This document shows positions 1 through 10,620 of a stretch of 64,000 nucleotides of DNA, in pieces. The stretch's first letter is position 1. Each line of letters opens with the position of its first letter. Below the pieces are notes generated by a model. The model worked only from the letters and a program-made list of their open reading frames with translations, made no database searches and was not told the origin of the DNA. The DNA is from Adiantum capillus-veneris (taxonomy: Eukaryota; Streptophyta; Polypodiopsida; Polypodiales; Pteridaceae), in contig CM043963.1 in the NCBI GenBank assembly GCA_014529385.2, positions 108,256,412 to 108,320,411 of the forward strand. The letters are read 5' to 3'. The translations under genes were made by a program, and so were the position numbers.

Positions 1-1333
1 TGTTCGAAAAGAAGGGATTGTAGCCAAACATGCTTTTCGTAGATGGCGAGAACATTCTCATACAAAGGAGTGGCAACGTTATATATTGTACGCTGGTAGA
101 ACAACAATTTCAAAATCCCAACGACAACGCCTATAAATAGAATGTTTAATCTCAGTTTGCGACTTTAAGCTTATGACTCTTACCTTTTAACACTTGAGCT
201 TAGGAGATCTTACGAGCAGTAAGTGCTGCTAACCATTTGTATCATTTGTACTTCTTAAGGTAGAGCCTGATTTCACGTTGTCAGTCAATCATATCCAAAG
301 TCTTCTACCAATGTATCATTTTGAATTAATTGTATCCATCTATAATCTAAACAACATCGTTATTTGGCTAGTTTTGATCATAGAAACACTGATGAAAAAG
401 TGTATGTTCAATAATTTGAATTACGCTTTTTTAAATTCTATGACATTTGGTATTTGAAGACTTGAACCATTAACCAAATTTGACTAGTTCATCTAATGCT
501 CACATTTCTTGTCAGCCACTCGAAGTCTAGCTGTGAAATAGCTGAGTAGAATGAAATTTATGTTAAGATATGTGAAAGAATCCAAAGGCTTACAATAGAA
601 CTAGATCACATAAAAAAGACTATGACTTGAAGATTGCTTTTCTAACATTAAGAGGTAGCAAGAAGGATGACCTTGACATTCATATCCAGAATTTTGAACA
701 TTATGCTAACCTCAAGCATCTCAACGAAGATGATTGGGGAGAGTACTTCCCTAAGTGATAGCGTGTAAGCTGGGAAGTTGTAGTAAGCTAAAGAAATCCT
801 TTATCATGGTGTACAAAGGGGATGAATATATCCTTTGTGGATTGGATAAAATACAATAGGACAGACTGTCAATAAGGAGCTATGTAGAGAAAGTTAAGGA
901 GCTCACTAGATAGTATCCATCTGAGAAAAGGTTGAGAGTCTTGTTTTTGAGCGGGTTGAAGAGCAAGAAGTACCAAATCCAACCAAAAAATTCAATGACT
1001 TGGTTGAACCAGCCCTTAAACTAGAATAGCAGGCCAAGCAAGAGAAAGATCAAAGAGCTAGAACCAGTTCAAGTTCTAGTGAATCCTCTTCAAAAGATAC
1101 ATCATCAAACTGTATTTCACACCTTATGACAAGCACTCTAAAGAACCACTCAAAACCAGGAGGAAAGGATTCTAGAAAAAGAAAATTAAAGAATTGTCAA
1201 AACAGATATCTGAGATTTCAAGATCAGACACTCGCTGGGAGAGGTAGAGACTTGGTGCATCATATGCAAATCAAACCAATATGACGAATGCGTTCAATGT
1301 ATGTACTATAAACCTTATGGTCATGCATGGGAT
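1..1333 (+). pseudogene. Decayed retrotransposon gag remnant
   Basis: From about 640 to 1330 the plus strand reads in pieces like a plant retrotransposon gag. There is a capsid-like stretch near 665-1000 (FLSGLKSKKYQ at about 945), then a Ser-rich linker. A broken zinc knuckle follows at about 1297-1340, where the second Cys of CX2CX4HX4C is Tyr but the His and last Cys remain. Frames change repeatedly and stops are common, so nothing here is translatable. I recognise nothing in bases 1-600. The remnant ends exactly where an L-family LTR begins, and no polypurine tract lies between them, so the gag fragment is probably the older target sequence and not the body of that LTR's element. Confidence 0.55.
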
Positions 1334-1567
1334 TGTCATAAAATCTAATATCTAACCAACCCAAATGATTTTTTCATATTAAATTGATCATCTAATGTGG
1401 GAGAATAAACGGGAACAAGGGTTAGAATATAGACATGTGCTTATGGATCTATCTCAACACTGGGCCAAGGTTAAAGGGTCCAATTGAGAGATGGTATGTC
1501 AAAGAGAAATGCTAGCTAATGGAGCTTAAAGACCTTAAGGTTAGCTTCATTAAAGACCTCCAAAGAT
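1334..1567 (+). repeat. L-family LTR copy 1, fragment a
   Basis: This starts TGTCATAAAATC and is the inverted counterpart of about 30570-30805, including the stretch complementary to the purine-poor segment near 30720. It is the 5' end of an LTR lying in plus sense. C1 interrupts it at 1568, and it resumes at 19758. Confidence 0.75.
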
Positions 1568-1786
1568 TGTTGGAATTAGGGTTCCAGAGAAACGCACACA
1601 GCTTGGAGAAGACGAAGGAAGCTCAAGGCACACAATAGAGAGTGTATTACTTAGTGTGCAATGGAAAGATGGATAGCCCTAGAGTGACGGGCATATATAC
1701 AATGCACGGGGGAAAAAACCTCCTAAAAAATGCCCCGGCGGTCCTAGTGTGTTCACACACATCACTACCACATGTATATGGTAACA
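1568..1786 (-). repeat. C1 3' LTR
   Basis: On the minus strand it runs TGTTACC...CCAACA. It pairs with 19528-19757. It lacks the extra AAAGAGGG-like bases found near 19690 in the other copy. Confidence 0.9.
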
Positions 1787-1797
1787 AATCCCCCTTG
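1787..1797 (-). other. C1 polypurine tract
   Basis: The minus strand reads AAGGGGGATT directly before the LTR start TGTTACC, the expected plus-strand priming site. Confidence 0.8.
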
Positions 1798-1861
1798 GAG
1801 TGATGCGGTGAACGAGAGCTGGCACATGAGTAAAGGGAAGTGCCATGCCCTGAGGACATGA

Positions 1862-2622
1862 TCAGTCGACAAAGGGGAGTAAGCCCAAAGCTTTGTGGAA
1901 AGCTTCAAGCTTCTCACGAGACAATGCCTTTGTGAAAAGATCTGCAAGGTTGTCTTGTGTTGGCACATAAGCCAAGCTGATCTCTCCTGCTGAGAGCCTC
2001 TCCCTGACATAGTGGCAATGCGCCTCAATGTGCTTTGTGCAAGCATGAAAAACTGGGTTCCTCGCAACTGCCAATGCGCTTTGGCTGTCAGCGTAGATAG
2101 TGTTGGCAGTGTCCTGCCCAACACCCAAATCAACCATAAGGCGTCTGAGCCATACACACTCAACCGTAGCTGTGAAGACTGCCCTGTACTCAGCCTCACA
2201 ACTCGAAGTGGCCACAGTAGGTTGCTTCTTGCTCAACCATGATATACATGAATTGCCACTTGTGGACACTCGCGTGTCAAAACAACCAGTCCAATCTGAG
2301 TCGGAAAAAGCATGTAAGTCTGGCAGCAATGATCCCCCCTTGGGATAAAGCAAACCAAGATGTAAAGTGCCACTAAGGTAGCGGAAAATCCTCTTGACAG
2401 CCTGCCAATGCTTAGACCCTGGGCTATGCATGAATCTGCTGACCTGTGAGACTGCAAACTGAATATCTGGCCTCGTGTTGCATACATAAATGAGGCAGCC
2501 AATAGCAGTTTGGTAAAAAGTGACATCAGTAGGATCGCCGGCATATGTAGACTCAACTTCAAACCTGTTTCCATGGGAGTGGCAATAGGTTTGCAATCCT
2601 CAAGTCCAAACTTACATAGCAA
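1862..2622 (-). pseudogene. C1 RNase H (copia pol C-terminus)
   Basis: This is the copia RNase H module. The ORF reads through DIQFAVSQVSRFM, HAFSDSDWTGC (first catalytic Asp), SSCEAEYRA (Glu), YADSQSALA (Asp) and ends ALGLLPFVD, 60-odd bases before the polypurine tract. The DxE...D residues are in place. The preceding connection segment (KPIATPMETG near 2570) is in a different frame, so a frameshift sits at about 2560-2600. It continues the RT fragment at 2677-2938. Confidence 0.9.
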
Positions 2623-2676
2623 TGTCTCTATGTAACCTTTTTGACACGAGGCAATACCACCATCACACTGCTTAAA

Positions 2677-2938
2677 CTATATACCCAAGTAATGATGCAA
2701 CGCCCCCAAATCTTTCATCTTGAAAGTAGCATTCAAATCAGCCTTAAATTCAACAATATGTCTCTCATTTGGTCCAGTGATCAGCAAATCATCAACATAA
2801 AGAACCACAATGAGAAGTACATCACCCTCACGCTTTACATACAATGTGCTTTCTGTTGGACTGTTACGAAAGCCTCGTTTAACCAAATGAGTGTCAGCTT
2901 TCTCATACCAAGCACGAGGAGATTGCTTCAACCGATAC
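2677..2938 (-). pseudogene. C1 reverse transcriptase, C-terminal part
   Basis: Begins at LKQSPRAWYEK and contains the catalytic YVDDLLITG (YVDD at 2788-2799), ending LGALHHYLGI. Its N-terminal half is at 15927-16262, on the far side of G1: the copia motif 'CRFKKAF / LKQSPRAWY' is cut precisely at the G1 insertion. The YxDD box itself is intact, but the protein is split and then frameshifted after about 2677. Confidence 0.92.
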
Positions 2939-2943
2939 AAAGC

Positions 2944-3514
2944 TGTTAACCCTCACGGCTCACGGACACCCTATCACCTACGATGGACGTTGTATTATTT
3001 ACTTATAGAGTCAGGTACCGGGCTTGTCAGTCCAATAGGAAAAGGGTAAGAGTGATCGCCGATGAGAGGCACACTCTAACTAGAACATTCAAGGGATTAG
3101 TTGGCTAAGCATGGGCGCCCAAGTGTGAATGGGGTGAGCTCATATAAAAGTCAACTAAACCTAAAATTCACTCATTCTCTCATTTGTGCAATTAAAGAGT
3201 GCTCTTGCTCCATCTCCATCTTCTTCTTCTTCATCTCCTTCTGTGCGTGTGTATGCGTGAGAGAGAGAGAGAGAGTGTGTGTGCGATCGAGCATTGCGGC
3301 GGCACGACGGCGGCGGTTGAGCGTGGCATAGCGGCGTCTCCCTCTTCTTCGCGGCGAGGAATCCTCCACGAAGCAAGCGTAGAGCGGTGAGTGACACACC
3401 ATCGTCATCTTTGAGCTTACTAGTTTAGGCTTGTTGTGTGCTTGGAGCCATTTGTGGCTCGCACATGGTGTATCGGCAAGTTCCTTGCATTGACACGTGC
3501 GACATACGCGCACA
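2944..3514 (+). repeat. G1 5' LTR
   Basis: 571 bp, TGTTAACCC...CGCACA. It contains a TATA box at 3143-3150 and a GA run at about 3258-3275. It pairs with 15332-15926. Confidence 0.95.
3143..3150 (+). promoter_or_regulatory. TATA box of G1 5' LTR
   Basis: TATAAAAG, 200 bp into the LTR. The same box is at 15531-15538 in the 3' LTR. Its position and conservation in both copies suggest the U3 promoter. Confidence 0.7.
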
Positions 3515-3518
3515 TTTT

Positions 3519-3536
3519 TGGCGCCGTTGCCGGGGA
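3519..3536 (+). other. G1 primer binding site (tRNA-Asp)
   Basis: TGGCGCCGTTGCCGGGGA, four bases after the LTR end, is a perfect complement of the 3' end of plant tRNA-Asp as I know it. Confidence 0.88.
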
Positions 3537-4430
3537 ATGCCATACAATAAGCTTGAATGGCACTCTGTGCTTCTTTTGTGGTGCAATTTCTATTGTAGGA
3601 AAGGTAGGGAAGGAGTGTGTGTGTGTTGAGAAGAAGGATTTGGTGTTGTACTGTGTATTTTTTTTGTTAATGGAGTTTTCAAAGGTACTGTGTTTATTCT
3701 CTGTGTATTAAGGTTGTTAGTTTTCCTTGTTAATGGAGTTTTCAAAGGTACTGTATTTATTTTCTGTGTATTAAGGTTGTTAGTTTTCTGTGTACAGTAA
3801 GTAGGAAGTAGATCTGTGAGAGCTAATAGAGTGTGTTAGTGTGTAACAGTAGGTGTATTAGTTAGAAGTAGGTAGATAGAGTGTGTGTGTGCTCTCGCGC
3901 AGGCCGCGGCGACCTTGTTCTTTTTAAAAAATTAAAAAATTAAAAAATGTTTAAAATTTTTTTAAAGGTAGGACCGGGATCGGGAATATCTCCCAGACCC
4001 AAGCCCAAGCTCACGCTCAGGCCTAGGCCTCAGTCGCCTCTTAAAATTACGAATTTTAGCTTCACACGTGGCTAAAAATCGATTTTTTGAGGACCAACGG
4101 AACTTCAAATTCCCAAAAATTGTGTTGTAAAGCACGTAGAGACCCTCTAAGTGATACATTTGTTTCGAGCTATCACACACTGTAATAAAAAAAATCAAAC
4201 ATTAAAAAAACATTAAAAACGTAAAAAACACGAGTGAAAACGGACGCTTAAAAAAGGTAAGCGGTTAACCTTTGAGGTTATTCGCCGACGCTTGTAAGGT
4301 GCCAAAGGCACATGCATCTATGCTCTGGTCGTGTGCTAGAGACGGAGCAACTAGAGATAATTTTGACTTACGCGAGTTCTCAATATCCACCTACTTTAGG
4401 TTCTGGGCCCTCGGCGGGGACCCAAGGTAG
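3537..4430 (+). other. G1 noncoding leader
   Basis: About 900 bp with no supported ORF. It holds a tandem duplication (listed separately), a T/A-rich run near 3920-3965 and GT-rich stretches. It is partly collinear with the G2 leader at 31421-32389, which shares the 'gggatcgggat...cccaagcccaagc' part. Confidence 0.6.
3664..3789 (+). repeat. 63 bp tandem duplication in G1 leader
   Basis: Two copies, 3664-3726 and 3727-3789, each starting TTGTTAATGG and ending in GTTAGTTTTC. They differ at a few bases. Confidence 0.85.
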
Positions 4431-4439
4431 TCCAAACTA

Positions 4440-4650
4440 AGACCCGAACATAGCGGCTAGTGACTCTTCCTCTGACTACGACGTCATGGAGGGTTTCCCA
4501 ATGCCTAATCCCGATAGCTCAAGCTAAGACATGCATGCCATGGGCCCGCGGTTCGGGCCGAGCGTGCTTAGCCGCCTGAAGGAAACCTTTAGTAGAGCCA
4601 CTCGCTCCGAACACGCAGCTAATGATGTAAATGAGGGGGTGGGGAAGTAA
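4440..4650 (+). pseudogene. G1 leader ORF upstream of gag
   Basis: The frame reads SSDYDVMEGF, DMHAMGPRFG, ETFSRATRSE and ends NEGVGK followed by TAA (4648-4650). G2 has the same peptide and the same terminal VGK-stop (near 32766), so this is a real shared ORF, separate from gag. G1 has an extra stop where G2 has Gln (SSSQD), and its upstream part is frameshifted. In G2 the frame extends back to about 32390, giving a protein of roughly 120 residues. No known domain. It lies about 45 bp before the gag ATG. Confidence 0.55.
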
Positions 4651-4694
4651 ATTCTCCATTTGTGACCATCTTAGACCTTATACCGTTAGAGAAT

Positions 4695-6488
4695 ATGCAC
4701 GTGAATACTTCATTCACTACACCTCCTGACTCTTCAGAGTTATTTCCCTCCGAGGTCATATTACCCGATGGTAGAAGGCTTGCCGAAGTGCAAGAGGTTG
4801 AGCGATATATCCTTGCAGCGAGGGAAAAGGAAGTCGAGAGCTTACGTAAGGTGGAGCAACGAAGAGAGTTAAAAGCGAAAGCCCCTATGTCAATATCCTT
4901 GCTAAGAGAGCAATCGAGTGCCCCTGACTTAGCAACCGCTAAGGGCCAACCCCTAGAAAGCAACATTGCATCTAGCTCAAAGGACACCCCTAGCACCTCA
5001 ATCCTAGATGGAGTGTTCTTAAATGAGAACTGAGAGTACGAACTACAATCAGAAACTCTGACCGACCTATACACAGGTCACACCTATCACGTGGGTTGGT
5101 TAGATGTCCTACAATCCACAATGGGCGCTACTAGTGTGGAGGATCAACAACAAAGAGTTTGTGAGGTCATCCATAGGGTCATTGAGTTAGAGAGACAGAA
5201 CAAGGGGATCCACATGCCTTCAACGGGTCTCATGAGATTCTTAGATACAGGAAAGGCTAAACAACCGACCTTATCGCAAATGGAGACTCCCTCAGTAAGT
5301 CCGATGGATCCTCCATACGTTGTTTCGCCAGGGGTCTCAGTGCAATCTGAGCCCACAAGTGATAGCTTCACCTTTCCAAGTCTAGCTCATCTTTCCCTTG
5401 ATGACACCACGGCTACCATGCCTACCCCAATGATGGGCATGCCAAGAAACATGCCATGGACCTCATTTGTTAGTAAAGCACCGATACATTGTAGCTCAAT
5501 GTCTGCAACAGTACCTACAAGTGTGCACCAATCGTATACACCCATGGGTCCTCGTACTCATGTAGTCCCTACCCCTCCCATTATTTCAACTACCTATGCT
5601 CCACAACCACAACACCCAAGTTCTTATTTCCATGGGACTATACCGGCTAGCATTAGCATGTCACATCCAACGTCTGCTATGCCTAGGGCCACACATATGA
5701 ACTTTGGACCACCACATGGCACAACATCGTACCCAACGTAGAACCCAAGGGCTTCATATGCGCCAAGCCCGATGCCAATACCTACTCCACATGTAGTCTC
5801 TGGAGCACCTCCACCCACGGTGCCTGCTCACTTAGGTGACTTGGCAACATTTGCTCAAGCTATCGGTCGATCTATTGCTGAGAATATGCGTAACGTGCCT
5901 AATAGAGAGCTTAGAAGTAAGGCAGTACAAATAGCCAAGTTCACACAAAAATTTAGTGGAGATGGGGATGTGAGAAAGCATATCGAAGTGTTCGAACAAA
6001 TATGCGATTCTCTAGGAGAACACAATGACCTGCATAAGAGCAATGCTTTAAGCCTAACCTTAAGTGGAAAGGCTAGGGATTGGTATAGAACCCTAAGGGT
6101 GGAAGAAAAAACGATTTACCCTACTCTTAGGAGACTGTTCTTAAAAGAATACATACGAGAGGGAGTACTTTGGGGTGTAGCCTCTCAGCTCCAGAAAGCC
6201 CAACGCGAGGAAGGAGAGTCGGTGAGAGACTTTATAAGTCGCTTGAAGCATTTGAATTCTCGTTGTAATCTAAATGAACGCTTCAACAATAACCAATTGC
6301 TCGATAGATTCATTCGGGGATTATGACATGAGGATATCTACAATGGCCTAGTCATTAGAGGTATCACCACTTGGGAAGCAGTCACCACCAATACGATCCA
6401 ATTGGAGGATAATTTAATGATTCAAGGAGAAAGAGTGTTTGTTGAGCCTAAATCTATTAGCTCACAAGCATCAGGGCATCACCAATGA
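4695..6488 (+). pseudogene. G1 gag (capsid region)
   Basis: One frame runs from the ATG at 4695 to a TGA at 6486-6488 and is broken by stops at 5031 (TGA), 5739 (TAG) and 6324 (TGA). The first ~110 codons include a charged helix (ERYILAAREKEVESLRKVEQ). The middle is a Pro/Ser/Thr/Met-rich low-complexity linker (5230-5830). Residues encoded at 5880-6420 form a typical Retrotrans_gag capsid: KFSGDGDVRKHIEVFEQICD, SLTLSGKARDWYRTL, DFISRLKHLNSRC, LLDRFIRGL. Two stops look like C-to-T decay (CAG to TAG, CGA to TGA). The 5031 stop is matched by a different stop in G2. Confidence 0.85.
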
Positions 6489-7672
6489 CCTTAAAGCCTA
6501 TTGCTAAGGAGCCAAAGATATCTGAGATGACTTTAGCAGATCTCACCAAGGCTATTCAAGAGAGTCTTAGAGACAATCGTGCTTCGCAAAACAATCATAT
6601 GTATCCAAGAAGGGAGCAACAATGGTGCTCAATATGCTATGGACCACATAGTACCAGTGAATGCCCTACTTTTAGAGTAAAATTCAATGGGAACTGCAAT
6701 GCCTGTGGGAGGTATGGTCATCAAGCTAAGGATTGCATAGTATTTAAGTGCGCGATGGCCAATAGACCAACCTTAGCATGGACAGAGACACCTCGAGTGC
6801 CTGCATTGATGCCGGCACCACCTCTTGAACAAACATCACAACACATGGTCCCTAGGGCCCAAAATGTTGTTCAAACAACACCTTTACCACCTCCAGTGCT
6901 AGGACCGCAACCACCACATCCGAGAATCGCTTATGTGAATCAAGTGGGTTGTGAGTCATCTATTGCTTGTTTGGAAGGCTGTGAGGAAGATATAGATCCT
7001 AATATTGCCTATGGGATGGATGTGCTTGAAGAAAGTCCACAATACTACATGGAGGACTATTGGGGACAAGTCAAACATGTTTATCAAGTAGCTACTCTTG
7101 CGGCAAGAGGTCAAAATATCAATTACACTGCTAAGAGACCACCTCTTCAATGCTATGAGTGTGGAGGCCCACATCGTGTAGCCGAGTGTCCTATTAGGCT
7201 ACAAAAGAATGCCACACTAATGCAAACCAATCAAGCGAGCACGTCTACAATGCCGATACTCATGTGTAATCGATGTGGCATAGATCATTTGAGTGACCAA
7301 TGTCCAAATAATCCAAATGCACCGAAGATTACGCCATTAAACTTGATTGAAGTTATCGAGGAGCCATCACAAAGTACACATGTGGTACCAGTAAACATAC
7401 TCACACGATGGATTCTCCAAAAACAAAATTATATTCTTGAGGAAAGAGACACGGCATCAATTGCCCAATCTCATAAAAAGAAGAAAACACGAAGGAAGAG
7501 ATCGCAAAAAGCAGCAAAGTCAGACCCCAGTTCAAAGACCAACATAGGGACTGGTGACGACCCCGTATATATGAATGACGCTGAAGAGGATTCTGATTCA
7601 GGAGGAACCATGGAGACCAAAACGACCACTAAGATAGAAACCAACAAGGAAGATCTTCATGAGCCACAATGA
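6485..7672 (+). pseudogene. G1 nucleocapsid-like ORF with four zinc knuckles
   Basis: An open frame of 395 codons starting with an ATG that overlaps the gag stop (ATGA, 6485-6488). It carries four Cys-His clusters: residues 48-60 (CX2CX3HX4C), 71-84 (CX2CX4HX4C), 223-235 (CX2CX3HX4C) and 261-273 (CX2CX3HX4C). Three of the four have the shorter X3 spacing. Between knuckles 2 and 3 is a Pro-rich stretch, then an acidic segment. The C-terminus has a basic patch (KKKKTRRKRSQKAAK, about residues 328-342) and an acidic tail. It presumably binds RNA. The usual gag carries one or two knuckles. Confidence 0.8.
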
Positions 7673-7969
7673 CCAGGATCCAAGAAGAAGATAGGAACTT
7701 ATCCAAACCCTACAGAGGAGATTGAGCAAGTCAAGCAATTAAGGAGTTTGGTAGAAGATACCCAAAGGGATCTAGAACCAGCACCTAGGGAGATCCAGAT
7801 TACAGACATCGTGTTCCCTACGTAACAACAAACTCACCAAGTCCATAGACCCTTAGCCATACCTAGTGTCATCCAAGAAGAAAGTGACTTAAAGTCATGG
7901 GAAAGTGGGCGTACTCACTTCTTGATGGAAAGAATGTTTACATAAGGACTACTTGATCCTATCAAAGAA

Positions 7970-8876
7970 ATGGAGATCCCATCTTCCCCACGTCAAGGGA
8001 CTCAAGGCCAAAAGGTGCCGTTAAACATTGCAAAATTGATGGATTTCATGTCTTCAGAAGTTAGAACCACCACTATGTCCAAACTATATAAAGACCCTGA
8101 GCTAGTCTCAGCTCTTCGAGCCTTCCTCAATGGAGAACTAAAGTTTGGGCTACCACAATTTGCACAGATGGATGGAGCTGGGGAGATGCCAATAGAGGAG
8201 GAACACTTAGATCCACAACCCAACCTAGATGAGAACCTTGTTATAGAGATACCTATTAGCAAGTTGGGACAATACTTCAAGGGTGATGAATCCAATGAGA
8301 CCATACCAATCACCTACTAAGGGATTAACTGTGAAGGGAATCCTTGATGGTGGCGTTGGGGTTAGCATTGTGACTAAAAATTGCTGGGAAACTATGGGAA
8401 GACCTCACCTTGCGACCACAATGATAGTAGTGAAGATGGCCAATGGGTCTATTGTTAAACCTATTGGGATGCTAGAAGATCTCAAGATCAAGGTGTTTGG
8501 ACATAAAATAAGGATTACCTTCATTGTTATGGATTTCTCTAAACACACTATGGCATCGGAGATGATCTTAGGACGTCCTTTCATGAGGGAAGCAAAAATG
8601 GTGCATGACTGGTCTAAAAACCATGTCTACCTTCAATTCCAAGATTCTGTCATTCGAGTGGATCTTGTGACTGGTCGAGCAAATCCTCTAGGAAACAGGT
8701 TTATAATTGATCATAGATCTGACACCACAGTTCACTCGGCCCCATTGCAGTATTGTTACACGTGTAAAGCGGACACTAATGTTGGGAAAGATTCTCCTTA
8801 TATGGATGTACTACCTGGGATGACTGAGTCGGACAATGTGGATTGGGTCCACCTAGCAGCAACCATAGACACTTGA
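7970..8876 (+). pseudogene. G1 gag-linked retropepsin-like protease
   Basis: A gypsy-type aspartic protease region in two overlapping frames. The first (7970-8320) is a helical linker (KLMDFMSSEVRTTTMSKLYK). The second (8283-8876) holds GILDGGVGVSIV, where the catalytic D-S/T-G reads D-G-G, then ILGRPFMREAK, the conserved second strand, about 80 residues later. The change of the Ser/Thr next to the Asp would probably impair activity. It ends in a stop at 8874-8876. The 300 bp before it (7673-7969) reads in the same style but is broken by stops. Confidence 0.8.
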
Positions 8877-8942
8877 GGAAATAGCGGGACGACTTGGGTA
8901 ACACCTGAGGGGGATGAACTGCCACCACTTGTACCCTTAAAT

Positions 8943-9620
8943 ATGCTAGAAGCAATGCATATAGCTTCTGATGATCTACAAGATGAAAGTTTGACTGGCA
9001 TTGGAACCATTAGCGCCTCACAAGACTATAGCCCGCACGATTTGGGGTCAGAATCATCAGTTGAAATTGAATCTGAGGACGAAGAATCTGAGTTAAATCT
9101 TGGTGCAAATGTGGGGACAAACCATTCAGGGCCCATTGGTAACCTAGATGATAATCTATCCAAGGGAGCAGAAGACACAAGTAGTGATTCATCTAGTGAC
9201 TCTTCACTAGAAATCGACCGTAATTAAGAATTAAACAAGAAGAGTAAGAGATATAAGAGGCGACGAAATCGAGCAAATGTGCGTGCTAGAATAAATGAAA
9301 AGAAATCTACCGCAGAATGGCTTAATTATATAGGAGCATGTGATGCTCATCGGAAGTTGGTAGATAATTGGAGTGAATACCTTCAAAGCGTTATGTGGCG
9401 TAGTCCACAACCCATTGACATCGCACAACTAGAGGCTACAGAGAAGCCAAAGCTGAGCCGTACTATAAGGAGACGACAAAATCGAGAGTTAGCTCAACAA
9501 CAAAAGGAATCTGAAGTGAAATCACAGTCCACAGAACAACAGAACCCCACAGACTTACACCCTGCACCTGAACATTTCAAATTCTATACCGCACAGGGAA
9601 GGAAGCTTATAGCTTTTTAG
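8943..9620 (+). pseudogene. G1 acidic/basic linker between protease and RT, function unknown
   Basis: Two open pieces in one frame: 8943-9227, very acidic and Ser-rich (ESEDEESELNLG, DTSSDSSSDSSLEI), and 9279-9620, basic then Gln/Glu-rich (RRRQNRELAQQQKESEVK). No family recognised. It occupies the place where the N-terminal part of RT should start and ends abruptly against the RT palm. Confidence 0.5.
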
Positions 9621-10200
9621 ATGGGTACTCTGGCTACAATCAAATCACAATTGCGCTAGAGGACCAAGCTAAAACAGCCTTTATAACCGAATTTGGAGTG
9701 TTCGCATTTCGTGTTATGACTTTTGGCTTAACCAATGCCCCGGCTACCTTTCAAAGATTAATAAACACTGATTTTAGAGAATATTTGAGGGAGTTTTGTG
9801 AAGCTTTCTTAGATGACCTTTGTGTTTATTCCTCTTGGAAAAGAACATCTATCATGCTTACGAAAAGTATTTGAGAAGTGTAGATTGTATCGCATCTCCT
9901 TAAACCCTTTCAAATGCCAATTTTGGGTTAAACATGGAGTCATTTTAGGGCATATAGTGTCCAAAAATGGGATTTCCACAGATGAGAGCAAAATTAAAGC
10001 CATTGCTGAATTGCCACCACCTACAAACTATGAAGGAGTTCAAAGGTTCATGGGCCATATTGGTTATTACCGATGGTTTATTTTAAACTTTGCCGAGATA
10101 GCTCGTCCTTTGTACAAGCTTCTTATTGAGTTCCAATGGACTGAGGAGTGTGACCATGCTTATGAGTCATTGAAAAAGACCTTGACTAGCGCTGCTATTC
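9606..10200 (+). pseudogene. G1 reverse transcriptase, N-terminally deleted
   Basis: The RT palm and thumb are readable across two frames: FLDGYSGYNQITIAL (motif A Asp), FGLTNAPATFQR, then FLDDLCVYS (both catalytic Asp codons at 9812-9817), NPFKCQFWVKHGVILGHIVS and HIGYYRWFI. The fingers (the KKNGKWRVCVDYR...FPLP block seen in G3) are absent. About 80-100 residues appear deleted just before 9606. A frameshift lies near 9825-9840. Confidence 0.88.
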
Positions 10201-10203
10201 TAC

Positions 10204-10620
10204 GAGTGCCCGATTGGAATGTAATTTTTCATGTGCATATTGATGCATCGAACTTTTCTATTGGGTGTGTTCTAGCTTAACCAAGAGAACATAAACTGGA
10301 CTACCCCATTAGCTTTTTCAAGTCGTCGGTTGAATGATGCTGAGAGAAACTACACCACTACAGAGCGAGAAGGTTTAGGTATGATTTATGCAATGAACAA
10401 ATTTCGCTACTACCTTCTAGCCAACAAGTTTGTGTTCTATGTAGATCATCAAGCCTTGTTGTATCTAGTAAATAAACCTTGTTCCATGGGAAGAATTACA
10501 CGATGGTTGTTAATTCTCCTTGAGTTTGATTTTACTGTTGTGGTGAGACCTGGTAAAAGACATGTAATAGCGGATCATTTGTCTCGCATACCCAATGGTG
10601 AAGCCCCTACTGGAGTCCAT
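10204..10620 (+). pseudogene. G1 RNase H and connection
   Basis: Standard gypsy RNase H with FHVHIDASNFSIGCVLA (Asp present), a TAA at 10278-10280 where the frame changes, RRLNDAERNYTTTEREGL (Glu), YVDHQALLYL (Asp), ending ADHLSRIPNG. No second, archaeal-type RNase H follows, unlike G3 and G4. Confidence 0.88.
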
